Origin: Gemmatimonadota bacterium
Lineage (GTDB): Bacteria > Gemmatimonadota > Gemmatimonadetes > Gemmatimonadales > Gemmatimonadaceae
Assembly (NCBI GenBank): GCA_021298835.1
Contig: JAJTHG010000017.1
Coordinates: forward strand, 98,888-162,887
Reading direction: 5' to 3'
Length of the DNA stretch: 64,000 nt
The position numbers and the translations under genes are program-made. The notes under the pieces are model-generated. The model was given only the letters and a program-made list of their open reading frames with translations, had not been told where the DNA came from and made no database searches. Each line of letters starts with the position of its first letter. Within the stretch, counting starts at the first letter, position 1. Below, one piece after another: positions 38,232 through 46,582 of this stretch.

Positions 38232-38726
38232 ATGCGCCGTTTGCACCGCACGCTCGCCCTCGCCCTCGCCGCCGCCGTTTTCGGCATGCCGGCTGTCGTT
38301 GCCGCCCAAGCCCCCAATCTCTCCGGTACGTGGGCCCTCGACGCCGCCAAGTCCGACTTCGGCCCGATGGCCCAGATGATGGGGGAGACCCCCAAGATCA
38401 CGATGGTCATCGAGCACAAGGAGCCCGCGCTGTCCATGAAGACCACGACCACGACCTCCCGAGGCGAGCGCACCAGTGATCAGTCGCTGACCACCGATGG
38501 CAAGGAGGTCACCACCACGAACCCGCGCGGCGGCACCGCCGTCAGCAGCGCCAAGTGGGAGGGCGGGAACCTCGTCATCACCAGCCGCCGCACCACGCCG
38601 CAGGGGGAGCTGACGCAGGTCCAGACGATGATCCTCTCGGCCGACGGCAAGACGCTCACGATCGACGGCCGGGCCCAGACGCCGATGGGCGAGTTCACGA
38701 CCACCCAGGTGTTCGTGAAGCAGTAG
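38232..38726 (+). CDS. Small secreted lipocalin-like protein
   Basis: A 164-residue protein with a signal peptide (about 1-26, ending VAAQ) and an all-beta mature part. It opens LSGTWALDAAKSDFG, the usual beginning of short secreted sandwich/calycin-like proteins in Acidobacteria and Gemmatimonadota. It is rich in Thr and Ser and has no cysteines or catalytic motif. The function is unknown; ligand binding is only a guess. It starts 27 bp after leuS, and a perfect hairpin 11 bp after its stop ends the unit. Confidence 0.7.
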   Translation: MRRLHRTLALALAAAVFGMPAVVAAQAPNLSGTWALDAAKSDFGPMAQMMGETPKITMVIEHKEPALSMKTTTTTSRGERTSDQSLTTDGKEVTTTNPRGGTAVSSAKWEGGNLVITSRRTTPQGELTQVQTMILSADGKTLTIDGRAQTPMGEFTTTQVFVKQ

Positions 38727-38737
38727 GACGGCCACCC

Positions 38738-38760
38738 GGGGGCGGCCGCGCGCCGCCCCC
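38738..38760. terminator. Hairpin after the leuS unit
   Basis: A perfect 9-bp G-C stem (38738-38746 with 38752-38760) with a 5-nt loop stands 11 bp downstream of the stop. Confidence 0.65.
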
Positions 38761-38827
38761 CCGCCGGACCTCGGCAACCCCGGGGCCGGGCCGCGTGTCT
38801 CAATGACAACCCCAACCCGATTCCGAC

Positions 38828-39943
38828 ATGCGACCGACTCCGTGGCTTTCCATCGTGGCCGTGCTCCTCGGCGGCGTGGTGCAGGCGCAGCAAGGCCAGC
38901 GCCCCCGTCCTCCGCGTACCGAGGTCGAGGCCGAGGTGATGATCCTCGACCGGGACGGCCCGGGCGACATGCGTCGCGCCGACTCGACGCGCGCCTGGCT
39001 TGGCATCGCCACCGGCGGCAGCGGCCGCCGCGACACGCTCGGCCTGCTCATCGAGGACATCGTCCCGGGCAGCCCCGCCGCGAAGGCGGGCCTGCAGGAA
39101 GGCGAGCGGCTGACCAGCATCAACGGGACCTCACTTCGGCTCCCCGCCGCGGACGCCGACGATCCGGGCATGGGCGGTGTCCTGCAGCGGCGGCTGACGC
39201 GCGTGCTCGCCGGCGTGGCTCCCGGCGCGGAGGTGGAACTCGGCGTCCACGGCGACGGCCGGAGCCGCAGCATCAAGGTGAAGACGATCGCCGCGAGCGA
39301 GGCGCCGGACAGCCCGCCGCGCTGGATGTTCGTGCCGCGCCGCGAGCCCCGGGCAGCGATCGGGGTGTCGCTCCTCGGCGAGCCGAGCCGGCGCGACTCG
39401 GCCGGCGTGTTCGTGAGCGCCGTGACCACCGACGGCCCCGCCGAGAAGGCCGGGATCGTCGAGGGTGACCGGATCGCCGCGATCAACGGCCAGGACCTGC
39501 GCGTGGCGCGCGAGGACGCGGGCGATGCCGCCGCTGCCCGTGCGAGGGCGTCGCGGCTCCAGCGGGCGCTCGGGGAACTGAAGCCGGGCGACGAGGTGGA
39601 GTTGCGCGTCGTGACTGCGGGGCGGGGCCGCACCGTCAAGGTGAAGACCGTGTCGGCGAACGAGCTCGCCGGACGAGGGATGATCGGACAGCCGATGGGC
39701 GACGTCGAGCTCGAAATGCGTGGCGCACCGCGGCGATGGCCGATGCCGATGCCGCCCGGCGGTCAAGGCGGGCTCGACGGCGATCCGGAGCAGGACGTGC
39801 GCCTCCGCATCAACGGCGAGGACATCGACATGCGTCGCTTCATGGAGGAGCGGGTGCCGGGCGTCCTGCGCCAGTTCCGCTTCGAGGGCGGACCGTCGCC
39901 GCAGCGGATCGAGGTGCGCCGAGAGCGGCGCATCACCATCTGA
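38828..39943 (+). CDS. Periplasmic two-PDZ-domain protein
   Basis: A 371-residue exported protein with a signal peptide (about 1-20, ending VQAQ). Two PDZ domains (about 55-155 and 175-280) each have the ligand-groove pattern: LGIATGG...PAAKAGLQEGERLTSING in the first and IGVSLLG...PAEKAGIVEGDRIAAINGQ in the second. No protease domain is present, unlike HtrA. The C-terminus (about 300-371) is Pro/Gly-rich and then charged (DEDIDMRRFMEER-type). It is probably a periplasmic scaffold or adaptor for envelope proteolysis. It converges on the TonB receptor gene with a 21-bp gap. Confidence 0.83.
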   Translation: MRPTPWLSIVAVLLGGVVQAQQGQRPRPPRTEVEAEVMILDRDGPGDMRRADSTRAWLGIATGGSGRRDTLGLLIEDIVPGSPAAKAGLQEGERLTSINGTSLRLPAADADDPGMGGVLQRRLTRVLAGVAPGAEVELGVHGDGRSRSIKVKTIAASEAPDSPPRWMFVPRREPRAAIGVSLLGEPSRRDSAGVFVSAVTTDGPAEKAGIVEGDRIAAINGQDLRVAREDAGDAAAARARASRLQRALGELKPGDEVELRVVTAGRGRTVKVKTVSANELAGRGMIGQPMGDVELEMRGAPRRWPMPMPPGGQGGLDGDPEQDVRLRINGEDIDMRRFMEERVPGVLRQFRFEGGPSPQRIEVRRERRITI

Positions 39944-39964
39944 CGCCCCGGCGGGGCCGGGCGG

Positions 39965-41971
39965 CTAGAAGTCGGCCGACACGCGCAGCACCACCGCCCG
40001 CCCGGCCCCGTACGCGAACTCCTTGTAGCGGTTGAGGAAATCGCGGAAGCGCGCGTTCGCCGCGTTGCGCACCTGCAGGTCGAGCCACACGACGCCGCGG
40101 CCCGTCGGGATCCCGGCCCCCGCCCCGAGGTGGACGAGCCCGTAGGCCGGCGGGGCGAAGTCGTTGAGGAAGGTGCGCGCCTGCCGTGCCTGCCACTCGC
40201 CGCCGACATGCAGCGACGGCTGCACGAGCGCGCGCGTCGTGCGCCCGTCCCACCGCAGCGTCCCCTGCGTGCGCAGCGGCGGGATGAACGGGAGCGCGCC
40301 GCCCGTCACGAGGTTGGTGCCGCGGACCGCGTCGGCCGATGCGTCCGCGCGCAGCCCGCGCCCGAGGGCGACCCCGACCTGTGCTTCGAGGCCGGCGAGC
40401 CGCGCGTCGCCCTGTCGGACGGCGAGCGAGTCGAGCGCGTTGCCCGCCGCCCCGAACGGCGCGAGGTAGATGTAGTCGCGGATGCCGTTGACGAAGCCGG
40501 TGAGCTCGGCCCGCACGCGCGGCCCACGCCAACGGAGCCCGAGGTCGGTGTTGAGGCTCGTCTCGCTGCGCAGCGTGGGGTCGCCGCGCTCGAAGGCGCG
40601 CGTTCCCTCGTGGAAGCCGTTGGCCCACAGGTCGCTCGCGCTCGGTGCCCGGAAACCGCGCGCCACGTTCGCCGAGATCGCGAGGGACTCGCTCGGCCGG
40701 AACACCGTCCCGACGGTGCCCGTGAACGCCGAGAACCGGCGCGCGTCGGCGCCCAGCGCTAGCGCCGCGTCGCCGGGCGTGGCGAGCGTCCGCCAGTCCT
40801 GGCGGGCCCCGATGGCCCACGACCAGCGGCCGCGCTCGAGCTGCTCGTAGGCGTACAGCGCCGCGTTGTCCGTCGTGGCATTCGGGACGAGCGTCTCCTC
40901 GCCGAACTTCCGGAACGCCGTCCGCTGCGCGAACACGCCGATGATGCCGGTCGCGCCTCCCACTGGGGCATGGTGCCAGTGCGCGAAGCCGTTGCCGGTC
41001 GCCGAGGCGAGCCCGAGCGCCACCAATGGGGCGTCGGCCGACTCGAACTCGGCGCGACGGTTGCGTTCCCAACCGAGCTGCAGTTGCAGCCGCTGGTCGG
41101 CGCGGCGGAGATTGGCGTCCAGCGTGGCGCGGTCGGTGCGGATGCGCTGGTATCCCGAGTAGCCGGGCTCGGCCACCGGGTCCTCGGCGATCCGCAGCCG
41201 CTCGTCGCGTCGCGAGGCGTGCAGCGTGGCGTCGGCCGACGCCGAGCGCCATCCGAGCGTTCCCTCGCCGTAGCCCATCGCCATGCCGCTGTTGGCCAGA
41301 GCCCCGACCGGCGTGCGGACGTCGCCCCCGCGCCGCCCGGTGCCGCTCATCCGCCAGCCGAGAACCCCGCGCCCGCCCTCGAGGGCAAGCGTCGCGCTGG
41401 GGCTCGCCATCGCGGAGTTCCATGCCACGCTGGCCCGGCCGCGCATCGGGCCCGCCAGATCGTCGCCCGTCGGCAGCGGGCGGCGCACGACGTTCACCAC
41501 GCCGCCCAGTGCATCGGACCCGTAGAGGACGCTTGCGGGCCCCTTCACGACGTCAACCTGTGCGGCGTCCGCCGACTCGACGTTCGGCGAGTGGTCGTGC
41601 CCCCACTGCTGCGTCTCGGTGCGCTGGCCGTTGGCGAGGGTGACGACGCGGTTGTTGGTGAGACCGCGAATCACCGGCTTGCCGATCCCCGGGGTCATGG
41701 CGAGCGACCGGACGCCGGGGATCTGTTCGAGTGTCTCCCCGAGCGACGCGCCCTGAGCACGGCGCAGGTCGGCCCCGGCGAGGACCGCCGTGGGCTGCGG
41801 GGTGGCGAGCACGGCGGTGCCGCGGGGACTGGCGGTCACCTGGATGGCCGGCAGGTCGGCCCGGCGAGCGGTGTCGCGTGCCGGTGTCCCACGCGAGGGT
41901 GCCTGAGCGTGGGCAACGGCGGCGGCGAGAAACAGTGCAGCGGCTGGGTACGTAGGACGATCGCGAAACAT
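39965..41971 (-). CDS. TonB-dependent outer-membrane receptor, probable metal uptake
   Basis: A 668-residue receptor. A signal peptide (about 1-23, ending AHAQA) and a TonB-box-like stretch (AIQVTASP) are followed by a plug domain (about 50-165) with IRGLTNNRVVTLANGQR and SVLYGSDALGGVVNVV. A 22-strand barrel ends in the terminal aromatic VLRVSADF. The plug contains a His/Asp patch (GHDHSPNVE), a position used in ZnuD-like metal receptors. Its promoter holds two operator-like palindromes resembling DtxR-family boxes, which supports iron, manganese or zinc uptake. It is divergent from an ABC export pair. The substrate is an inference. Confidence 0.88.
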   Translation of the reverse strand: MFRDRPTYPAAALFLAAAVAHAQAPSRGTPARDTARRADLPAIQVTASPRGTAVLATPQPTAVLAGADLRRAQGASLGETLEQIPGVRSLAMTPGIGKPVIRGLTNNRVVTLANGQRTETQQWGHDHSPNVESADAAQVDVVKGPASVLYGSDALGGVVNVVRRPLPTGDDLAGPMRGRASVAWNSAMASPSATLALEGGRGVLGWRMSGTGRRGGDVRTPVGALANSGMAMGYGEGTLGWRSASADATLHASRRDERLRIAEDPVAEPGYSGYQRIRTDRATLDANLRRADQRLQLQLGWERNRRAEFESADAPLVALGLASATGNGFAHWHHAPVGGATGIIGVFAQRTAFRKFGEETLVPNATTDNAALYAYEQLERGRWSWAIGARQDWRTLATPGDAALALGADARRFSAFTGTVGTVFRPSESLAISANVARGFRAPSASDLWANGFHEGTRAFERGDPTLRSETSLNTDLGLRWRGPRVRAELTGFVNGIRDYIYLAPFGAAGNALDSLAVRQGDARLAGLEAQVGVALGRGLRADASADAVRGTNLVTGGALPFIPPLRTQGTLRWDGRTTRALVQPSLHVGGEWQARQARTFLNDFAPPAYGLVHLGAGAGIPTGRGVVWLDLQVRNAANARFRDFLNRYKEFAYGAGRAVVLRVSADF

Positions 41972-41973
41972 GG

Positions 41974-42002
41974 TTAGGCAGTCCTAAATTAGCTCTGCCT
42001 AA
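41974..42002. promoter_or_regulatory. Tandem operator-like palindromes over the TonB receptor promoter
   Basis: Two 14-bp boxes stand 1 bp apart: TTAGGCAGTCCTAA (41974-41987, perfect TTAGG-N4-CCTAA) and TTAGCTCTGCCTAA (41989-42002, one mismatch). Together they also form a larger dyad, GTTAGGCAG/CTGCCTAAC (41973-41981 with 41995-42003). On the minus strand a TAATTTAG promoter-like element (41991 to 41984), with TTG 18 nt farther upstream, lies inside them, and the ATG follows 2 bp after the boxes. A bound repressor would block transcription. TTAGG/CCTAA half-sites resemble DtxR-family boxes. Confidence 0.6.
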
Positions 42003-42126
42003 CTTTATGCAAGCGGAGGAACCGCGGCAACGGACCGGCTGTTCCGTGGCCGGCACCGTGAGCATCGAGGTCGGATTTCTGCCCGGGTGTCATCTCTCCC
42101 GTATCGGTCCATTGGAGACACAGACT

Positions 42127-43077
42127 TTGTCAGTCCCGATCCTGCAGGTCCGCGACGTCGTCAAGCGCTACGCCACCGTGACCGCGGTGAACGGCGTCTC
42201 GTTGACGGTGCGCGCCGGCGAGCGCTTCGCCCTGCTCGGCCCGAACGGCGCGGGCAAGTCGTCCCTCATCCGCATGGTGCTCGGCCTGACCCGACCCGAC
42301 GCCGGCGGCATCTCGCTCCACTTCGACGGGGCGATCACCCCGCCCGGGCACGCGAACGCGGCGCGCATCGGCTACCTCCCCGAGGAACGCGGCTTGTATC
42401 AGGACGTGCCGCTGCTGCGCACGCTGACCTACTTCGCCACGCTGCGCGGCATGACGTCGCGGGCCGGCGAGGCGGCGGCCCGGGAATGGCTCGAGCGCCT
42501 GCACCTCGCCGACCGCGCTCGCGAGCCGGTGAAGGCGCTCAGCAAGGGGAACCAGCAGAAGGTGCAGTTGGCGTCGGCCCTGCTGCATCGGCCGGCACTG
42601 GCGATCCTCGACGAGCCGTTCAGCGGCCTCGACCCGCTGAATCAGGAGTACTTCCTCGGCCTGATCCGTGACCTCGCCGCCGAGGGGACGACGGTGCTGT
42701 TCAGCGCGCACCAGATGCAGCTCGTCGAGCGCCTCGCGGACCGCATCGCGATCATGCAGGCGGGGCGAATCGTGCTCGAGGGGACGCCGGCGCAGCTCGC
42801 AGCGGCGTGGCACGCCGGTGACGTGCTGGTCATGCAGGTGGCGCCCGGGGATGACCCGGCCCCGCTCGCGCGGCACGCGGCCGTCGCTGCGGTGCACCGC
42901 GAGGGCGAGGAGGTGCGCCTGACGCTCCGGCGCGGGGTGCCGGTGGGCGACCTGCTCGCCGATGCCGCACGTACATGCACGATCCGCGCGGTCCGCACCG
43001 AGCGCGCGTCGCTCCACGACATCTACGTCCAGACGCTCGGCGGCAACCCGGCTGCCGCGGGCCCGGAGGCCGCATGA
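42127..43077 (+). CDS. ABC transporter ATPase (NatA-like)
   Basis: A 316-residue ATP-binding subunit with Walker A GPNGAGKSS (near 40), signature LSKGNQQKV (about 140), Walker B LAILDEP with the following D-loop SGLDP, and switch histidine in SAHQM. The C-terminal 90 residues form the domain typical of ATPases paired with ABC-2 exporters such as NatAB. TTG 42127 is chosen as start because GGAGA lies 7 nt upstream and homology begins there; a longer reading from ATG 42007 adds 40 unrelated residues. Its stop overlaps the permease start (ATGA). Confidence 0.87.
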   Translation: MSVPILQVRDVVKRYATVTAVNGVSLTVRAGERFALLGPNGAGKSSLIRMVLGLTRPDAGGISLHFDGAITPPGHANAARIGYLPEERGLYQDVPLLRTLTYFATLRGMTSRAGEAAAREWLERLHLADRAREPVKALSKGNQQKVQLASALLHRPALAILDEPFSGLDPLNQEYFLGLIRDLAAEGTTVLFSAHQMQLVERLADRIAIMQAGRIVLEGTPAQLAAAWHAGDVLVMQVAPGDDPAPLARHAAVAAVHREGEEVRLTLRRGVPVGDLLADAARTCTIRAVRTERASLHDIYVQTLGGNPAAAGPEAA

Positions 43078-44267
43078 CGCACTGGCAACAGGTTTTCTCG
43101 GTGGCGCGGTGGGAGTTCCTGCGCTTCGTGAAGCTGCGGCAGCAGCTCATTTCGCTCGCAGTGATGCTCGGCGCCGGCCTCGTGCTCGGCGTCGCGGGGT
43201 ACTTCATCGCCAAGGCCCGCGCCAAGCCGGTGAAGGTCGCCCTCGTGGCGCCTGAGCGGTTCGACGGCGCGGTGCCGGCCGTGGAGGGAGTGACATGGCA
43301 GCCGGCCGCCCCGGACGAGGACGCGCTCAAGCGGCAGCTCGCCGCGAAGACGCTCGACGGTTACGTCGTCGTCGCCTCGCCCGACTCGGCGCGGATCGTC
43401 CTGCGCGAGAAGGCGAAGTGGCCGACGCGCGTGCGCGACGCGTTCACCGCGGCGCGCCGCGAGGCCGCGATCCGGCAGTCGGGGATCACCGCCGGGCAGT
43501 TCGCGGCGCTGCAGGCGACCATGGCGTTCGAGACGACGTACACCAAGCAGAAGCGCGACACCGACGGTGCCGACGAGGCGGTGGCGATCGGCATCCTGGT
43601 GCTGGTGTTCGCCGGCGTGATGGGCGGGGCCGGCTATCTCTTCACCGGCATCACCGGCGAGAAGCAACTGCGCGTCACCGACGCCATCCTCTCGGCCATC
43701 TCGCCGATGGCGTGGCTCGACGGCAAGATCCTCGGGCAGCTCGGCGTGGCGATCGTCGGCATCTTCAACACGGTCATGTCACTGGGTGTCCTGGCCGCGG
43801 GCGCGTACGTGCTCTTCCGCGACAAGTTCGGGCCGATCAGCATTCCGATGCCCGGGCCGGCGGTCGTGGTGCAGGTGCTCGTGCTGGTGCTGCTTGGCCT
43901 CGTCCTGTGGTATGCCTTGCTCGGGGCGTTCACGAGCACCATCGACGATCCCAACGACTCGATGCGCTCGACGGTGCTGCTCCTGCCGATGCTGCCGATG
44001 TACCTCGCGTACCTCATCAAGGCGAAGTCGGACACGCCGCTGGCCGTGGGGCTTTCGACCTTCCCGTTGACCAGCTACGCGGCGCTGCCGGTGCGGCTGG
44101 CGACGACGACGCCGGCCTGGTGGGAGTTCCCCGTGGCGGTCGCCCTGCTGCTCGGCGCGATCTGGCTCGCCCGACTGCTCGGGGGGCGGCTGTTCGCGGC
44201 CGGCGTGCAGATGTACGGCAAGGAGCCCTCGTTCCGGGAGATGCTCGCCGCCCTCCGCACGGGCTGA
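43074..44267 (+). CDS. ABC-2 family permease (NatB-like)
   Basis: A 397-residue exporter permease. An N-terminal helix (about 25-47) is followed by a roughly 130-residue external domain, then five or six helices (about 170-195, 225-250, 275-300, 310-330 and 350-375). This is the arrangement of NatB-type sodium/drug export permeases. The conserved GEKQLRVTDAILSAISP segment, at the domain-membrane joint of this family, is present. It is translationally coupled to the ATPase, and a very strong terminator follows 40 bp later. The substrate is unknown. Confidence 0.85.
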   Translation: MTHWQQVFSVARWEFLRFVKLRQQLISLAVMLGAGLVLGVAGYFIAKARAKPVKVALVAPERFDGAVPAVEGVTWQPAAPDEDALKRQLAAKTLDGYVVVASPDSARIVLREKAKWPTRVRDAFTAARREAAIRQSGITAGQFAALQATMAFETTYTKQKRDTDGADEAVAIGILVLVFAGVMGGAGYLFTGITGEKQLRVTDAILSAISPMAWLDGKILGQLGVAIVGIFNTVMSLGVLAAGAYVLFRDKFGPISIPMPGPAVVVQVLVLVLLGLVLWYALLGAFTSTIDDPNDSMRSTVLLLPMLPMYLAYLIKAKSDTPLAVGLSTFPLTSYAALPVRLATTTPAWWEFPVAVALLLGAIWLARLLGGRLFAAGVQMYGKEPSFREMLAALRTG

Positions 44268-44307
44268 CGGGCCGGACTCGCCAGCGCTCGGTCGAGTCGC
44301 CACGTTA

Positions 44308-44341
44308 CCGCGGGGAACCCGGGTCGCCGGGTTTCCCGCGG
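44308..44341. terminator. Strong terminator of the ABC operon
   Basis: A 15-bp stem (44308-44322 with 44327-44341, one G-U pair on one strand) with a GTCG tetraloop is followed by a pyrimidine-rich TTTCGCCTTCTT tail. It is the clearest intrinsic terminator of the window and isolates the downstream S9 gene. Confidence 0.82.
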
Positions 44342-44365
44342 TTTCGCCTTCTTCCCCGACCTGCC

Positions 44366-46579
44366 GTGTCCCTTCGTCCGTCCTTCGCCCCCGCCGTCGC
44401 CGCGACGCGCCACTGGATCGGCGTCGCCGCGCTGCTGCCGCTGTCCCTCTACGCCCAGGGCCCGAAGGCCCCGCGTCCGATGGAGCTCAAGGACTGGTAC
44501 CGGGTCGCGACGCTGAGCCAGCCGGCGATCTCGCCGGACGGCAAGCGGGTCGCCGTGACCGTCACGACCGTACGCGAAGCCGACAACAAGCGGCACCAGG
44601 AGATCTGGGTCGTGCCGACCGACGGCGGCCCCGCACAGCGCTGGACGTCGCCAGGCACCGAGTCCAGCGCGCCGCGGTGGTCGCCGGATGGGTCGTGGCT
44701 GCTGTTCTCTTCGACGCGCCCCGGGGGCGAGCTGCGCGGTCCGGGGACGGCGTGGGCGTTGCGGGCCGATGCGCCGGGCGGTGAGGCGATCCAGACGCGC
44801 GCGTACCCGGCGGGCTCGGTCCCCGCGTCGGGGCGCTTCGCGGTCTGGAGCGAGGCGCTGCCGGCCGACACCGCCACCACGCGCGACGATCCCTACGCGC
44901 GCATGGGGCCGATGTCGCGGCCGCCCTTCGACGCGATCACCCGACCGGCCGACCCGGCGCGGTATGACGGGCGCCACGTCGTGGACATGACCTACAAGTC
45001 GAATGAACGCGGCTTCGTGCCCGGCCGCCGCACGGCGCGCACGTGGCGACCGCTGCAGGTCTGGTCGCAGGTGCTGGGCGACACGGCGCGCACCCAGCTG
45101 ACCACTGCGGCCTACTCGCACCGCGGCGCGACCGTCTCGCCGGACGGGCAGTGGATCGCCTTCGTCGCCGACGCCGCGCTGCGGCCGGACAGCGTCGTCG
45201 AGCTCGAGCGCGACTCGCTGGCCCGGCTCCCCTATGACCGCGCGCGCGACGAGGCCGAGCGCAACGACGCCGACGTCTACGTGATGCCGGCGACCGGTGG
45301 GGCGCCGCGCAAGGTGGCGACGTGGATGGGCAGCGAGAGCGACCTCGCGTGGTCGCCGGACTCGCGGCGAATCGCCTTCGTCGGGCGGCCCGGGCGGACG
45401 AAGTCGGCCCGCGTGTACGTCGTCGCGGCCGCCGGCGGCACGCCGATCAACCTGATCCGTGCGTGGAGCTACGAACCGTCGAACATCGAGTGGCTGCCGA
45501 ATGGGGCGCTGCAGTTCAGCGCCGAGGTCGGCGGCCGCACCGGGCTGTTCCGGGCCGACGCGGCCGGCCGGCAGCCACCGCGCGAACTGCTGGGGGGACG
45601 ACGGCGCATGAGCGGCTTCTCCTACGACAGCGCCGGCGCGCGCGTCGCATGGGTCGCGACGTCGCTGACGGCTCCGACCGAGCTGTACGTGGCCGGCGCT
45701 GACGGGAGCGGCGAGCGCAAGCTCACCGGCTTCAACGACGCGCTCAACGCCGAGGTCGCCTGGGCGGATGCCGAGCGCTTCACCTACCGGAGCGTCGGCG
45801 ACCTCGAGATCGAGGCGTGGCTGATGAAGCCGTACGGCTACCAGCCCGGCAGGAAGTACCCGCTGGTGCTCTACATCCACGGCGGCCCGCACAGCGCGTA
45901 CGGCGAGAACTGGTTCGACGAGTTCCAGAACCTCGCGGCCATGGGGATGTGGGTGCTCTTCACGAACCCCCGCGGGTCGAGCGGCTACGGGGCCGACTTC
46001 ACCTACAGCACGCGCGGGCGTTGGGGCCTCGAGGACTACGACGACCTCATGAAGGCGGTGGAGATCGTGTCGAAGCGGCCCGACGTGGATGCCGCGCGCC
46101 TCGGCGCGACCGGCGGCTCGTACGGCGGCTTCATGACGACCTGGATGGCGACGAAGACCAACGCCTTCAAGGCGATCCAGACCGACCGCACGATCACCGA
46201 CTGGACCTACTGGTACGGTGCGAGCGACGCGCAGGGGCTGACCGAGTTCGAGTTCTTCGGCAAGCCGTGGGACAACCAGACGCTCTACGACACGCTCTCG
46301 CCGATCCGCTACGTGCAGAAGGTGCGGACGCCGATGCTGATCGTGCAGAGCGAGGAGGACCACCGCACGCCGATGGGCTCGGCGGAGATGTGGTTCATGT
46401 CGCTCAAGAAGCAGGGGGTGCCGGTGGAGCTGGTACGGTATCCGCGCTCGAACCACGACCTCTCGCGCGCCGGCGAGCCGTGGCTGCTCGTGGACCGGCT
46501 CGGGCGGCTCCGGCAGTGGTTCAGCTACTGGCTGCAGGACGCCAGGCCCGGACGCACCGCGGCGGCCGGACCGCAGTAG
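44366..46579 (+). CDS. S9-family prolyl oligopeptidase-like peptidase, secreted
   Basis: A 737-residue exported serine peptidase. A signal peptide (about 1-33, ending LYAQG) precedes a beta-propeller with WD/TolB-like repeats (SPDGKRVAVTV, SPDGSWLLFSS, SPDSRRIAFVG; about 40-440). The C-terminal alpha/beta-hydrolase domain (about 470-730) has the catalytic triad S585 in GGSYGG, D665 in EEDHRTP and H697 in SNHDLSR. It resembles acylaminoacyl- or dipeptidyl-peptidases of this clan. GTG 44366 is the start that yields the signal peptide. It opens the packed gene array running to 56240. Confidence 0.9.
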   Translation: MSLRPSFAPAVAATRHWIGVAALLPLSLYAQGPKAPRPMELKDWYRVATLSQPAISPDGKRVAVTVTTVREADNKRHQEIWVVPTDGGPAQRWTSPGTESSAPRWSPDGSWLLFSSTRPGGELRGPGTAWALRADAPGGEAIQTRAYPAGSVPASGRFAVWSEALPADTATTRDDPYARMGPMSRPPFDAITRPADPARYDGRHVVDMTYKSNERGFVPGRRTARTWRPLQVWSQVLGDTARTQLTTAAYSHRGATVSPDGQWIAFVADAALRPDSVVELERDSLARLPYDRARDEAERNDADVYVMPATGGAPRKVATWMGSESDLAWSPDSRRIAFVGRPGRTKSARVYVVAAAGGTPINLIRAWSYEPSNIEWLPNGALQFSAEVGGRTGLFRADAAGRQPPRELLGGRRRMSGFSYDSAGARVAWVATSLTAPTELYVAGADGSGERKLTGFNDALNAEVAWADAERFTYRSVGDLEIEAWLMKPYGYQPGRKYPLVLYIHGGPHSAYGENWFDEFQNLAAMGMWVLFTNPRGSSGYGADFTYSTRGRWGLEDYDDLMKAVEIVSKRPDVDAARLGATGGSYGGFMTTWMATKTNAFKAIQTDRTITDWTYWYGASDAQGLTEFEFFGKPWDNQTLYDTLSPIRYVQKVRTPMLIVQSEEDHRTPMGSAEMWFMSLKKQGVPVELVRYPRSNHDLSRAGEPWLLVDRLGRLRQWFSYWLQDARPGRTAAAGPQ

Positions 46580-46582
46580 GCC

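Noticed and set aside
42007..42126. N-terminal extension of the ABC ATPase from ATG 42007
   Set aside because: The 40 residues have no ABC homology and GGAGA precedes TTG 42127 at good spacing; the region also borders the TonB operator.
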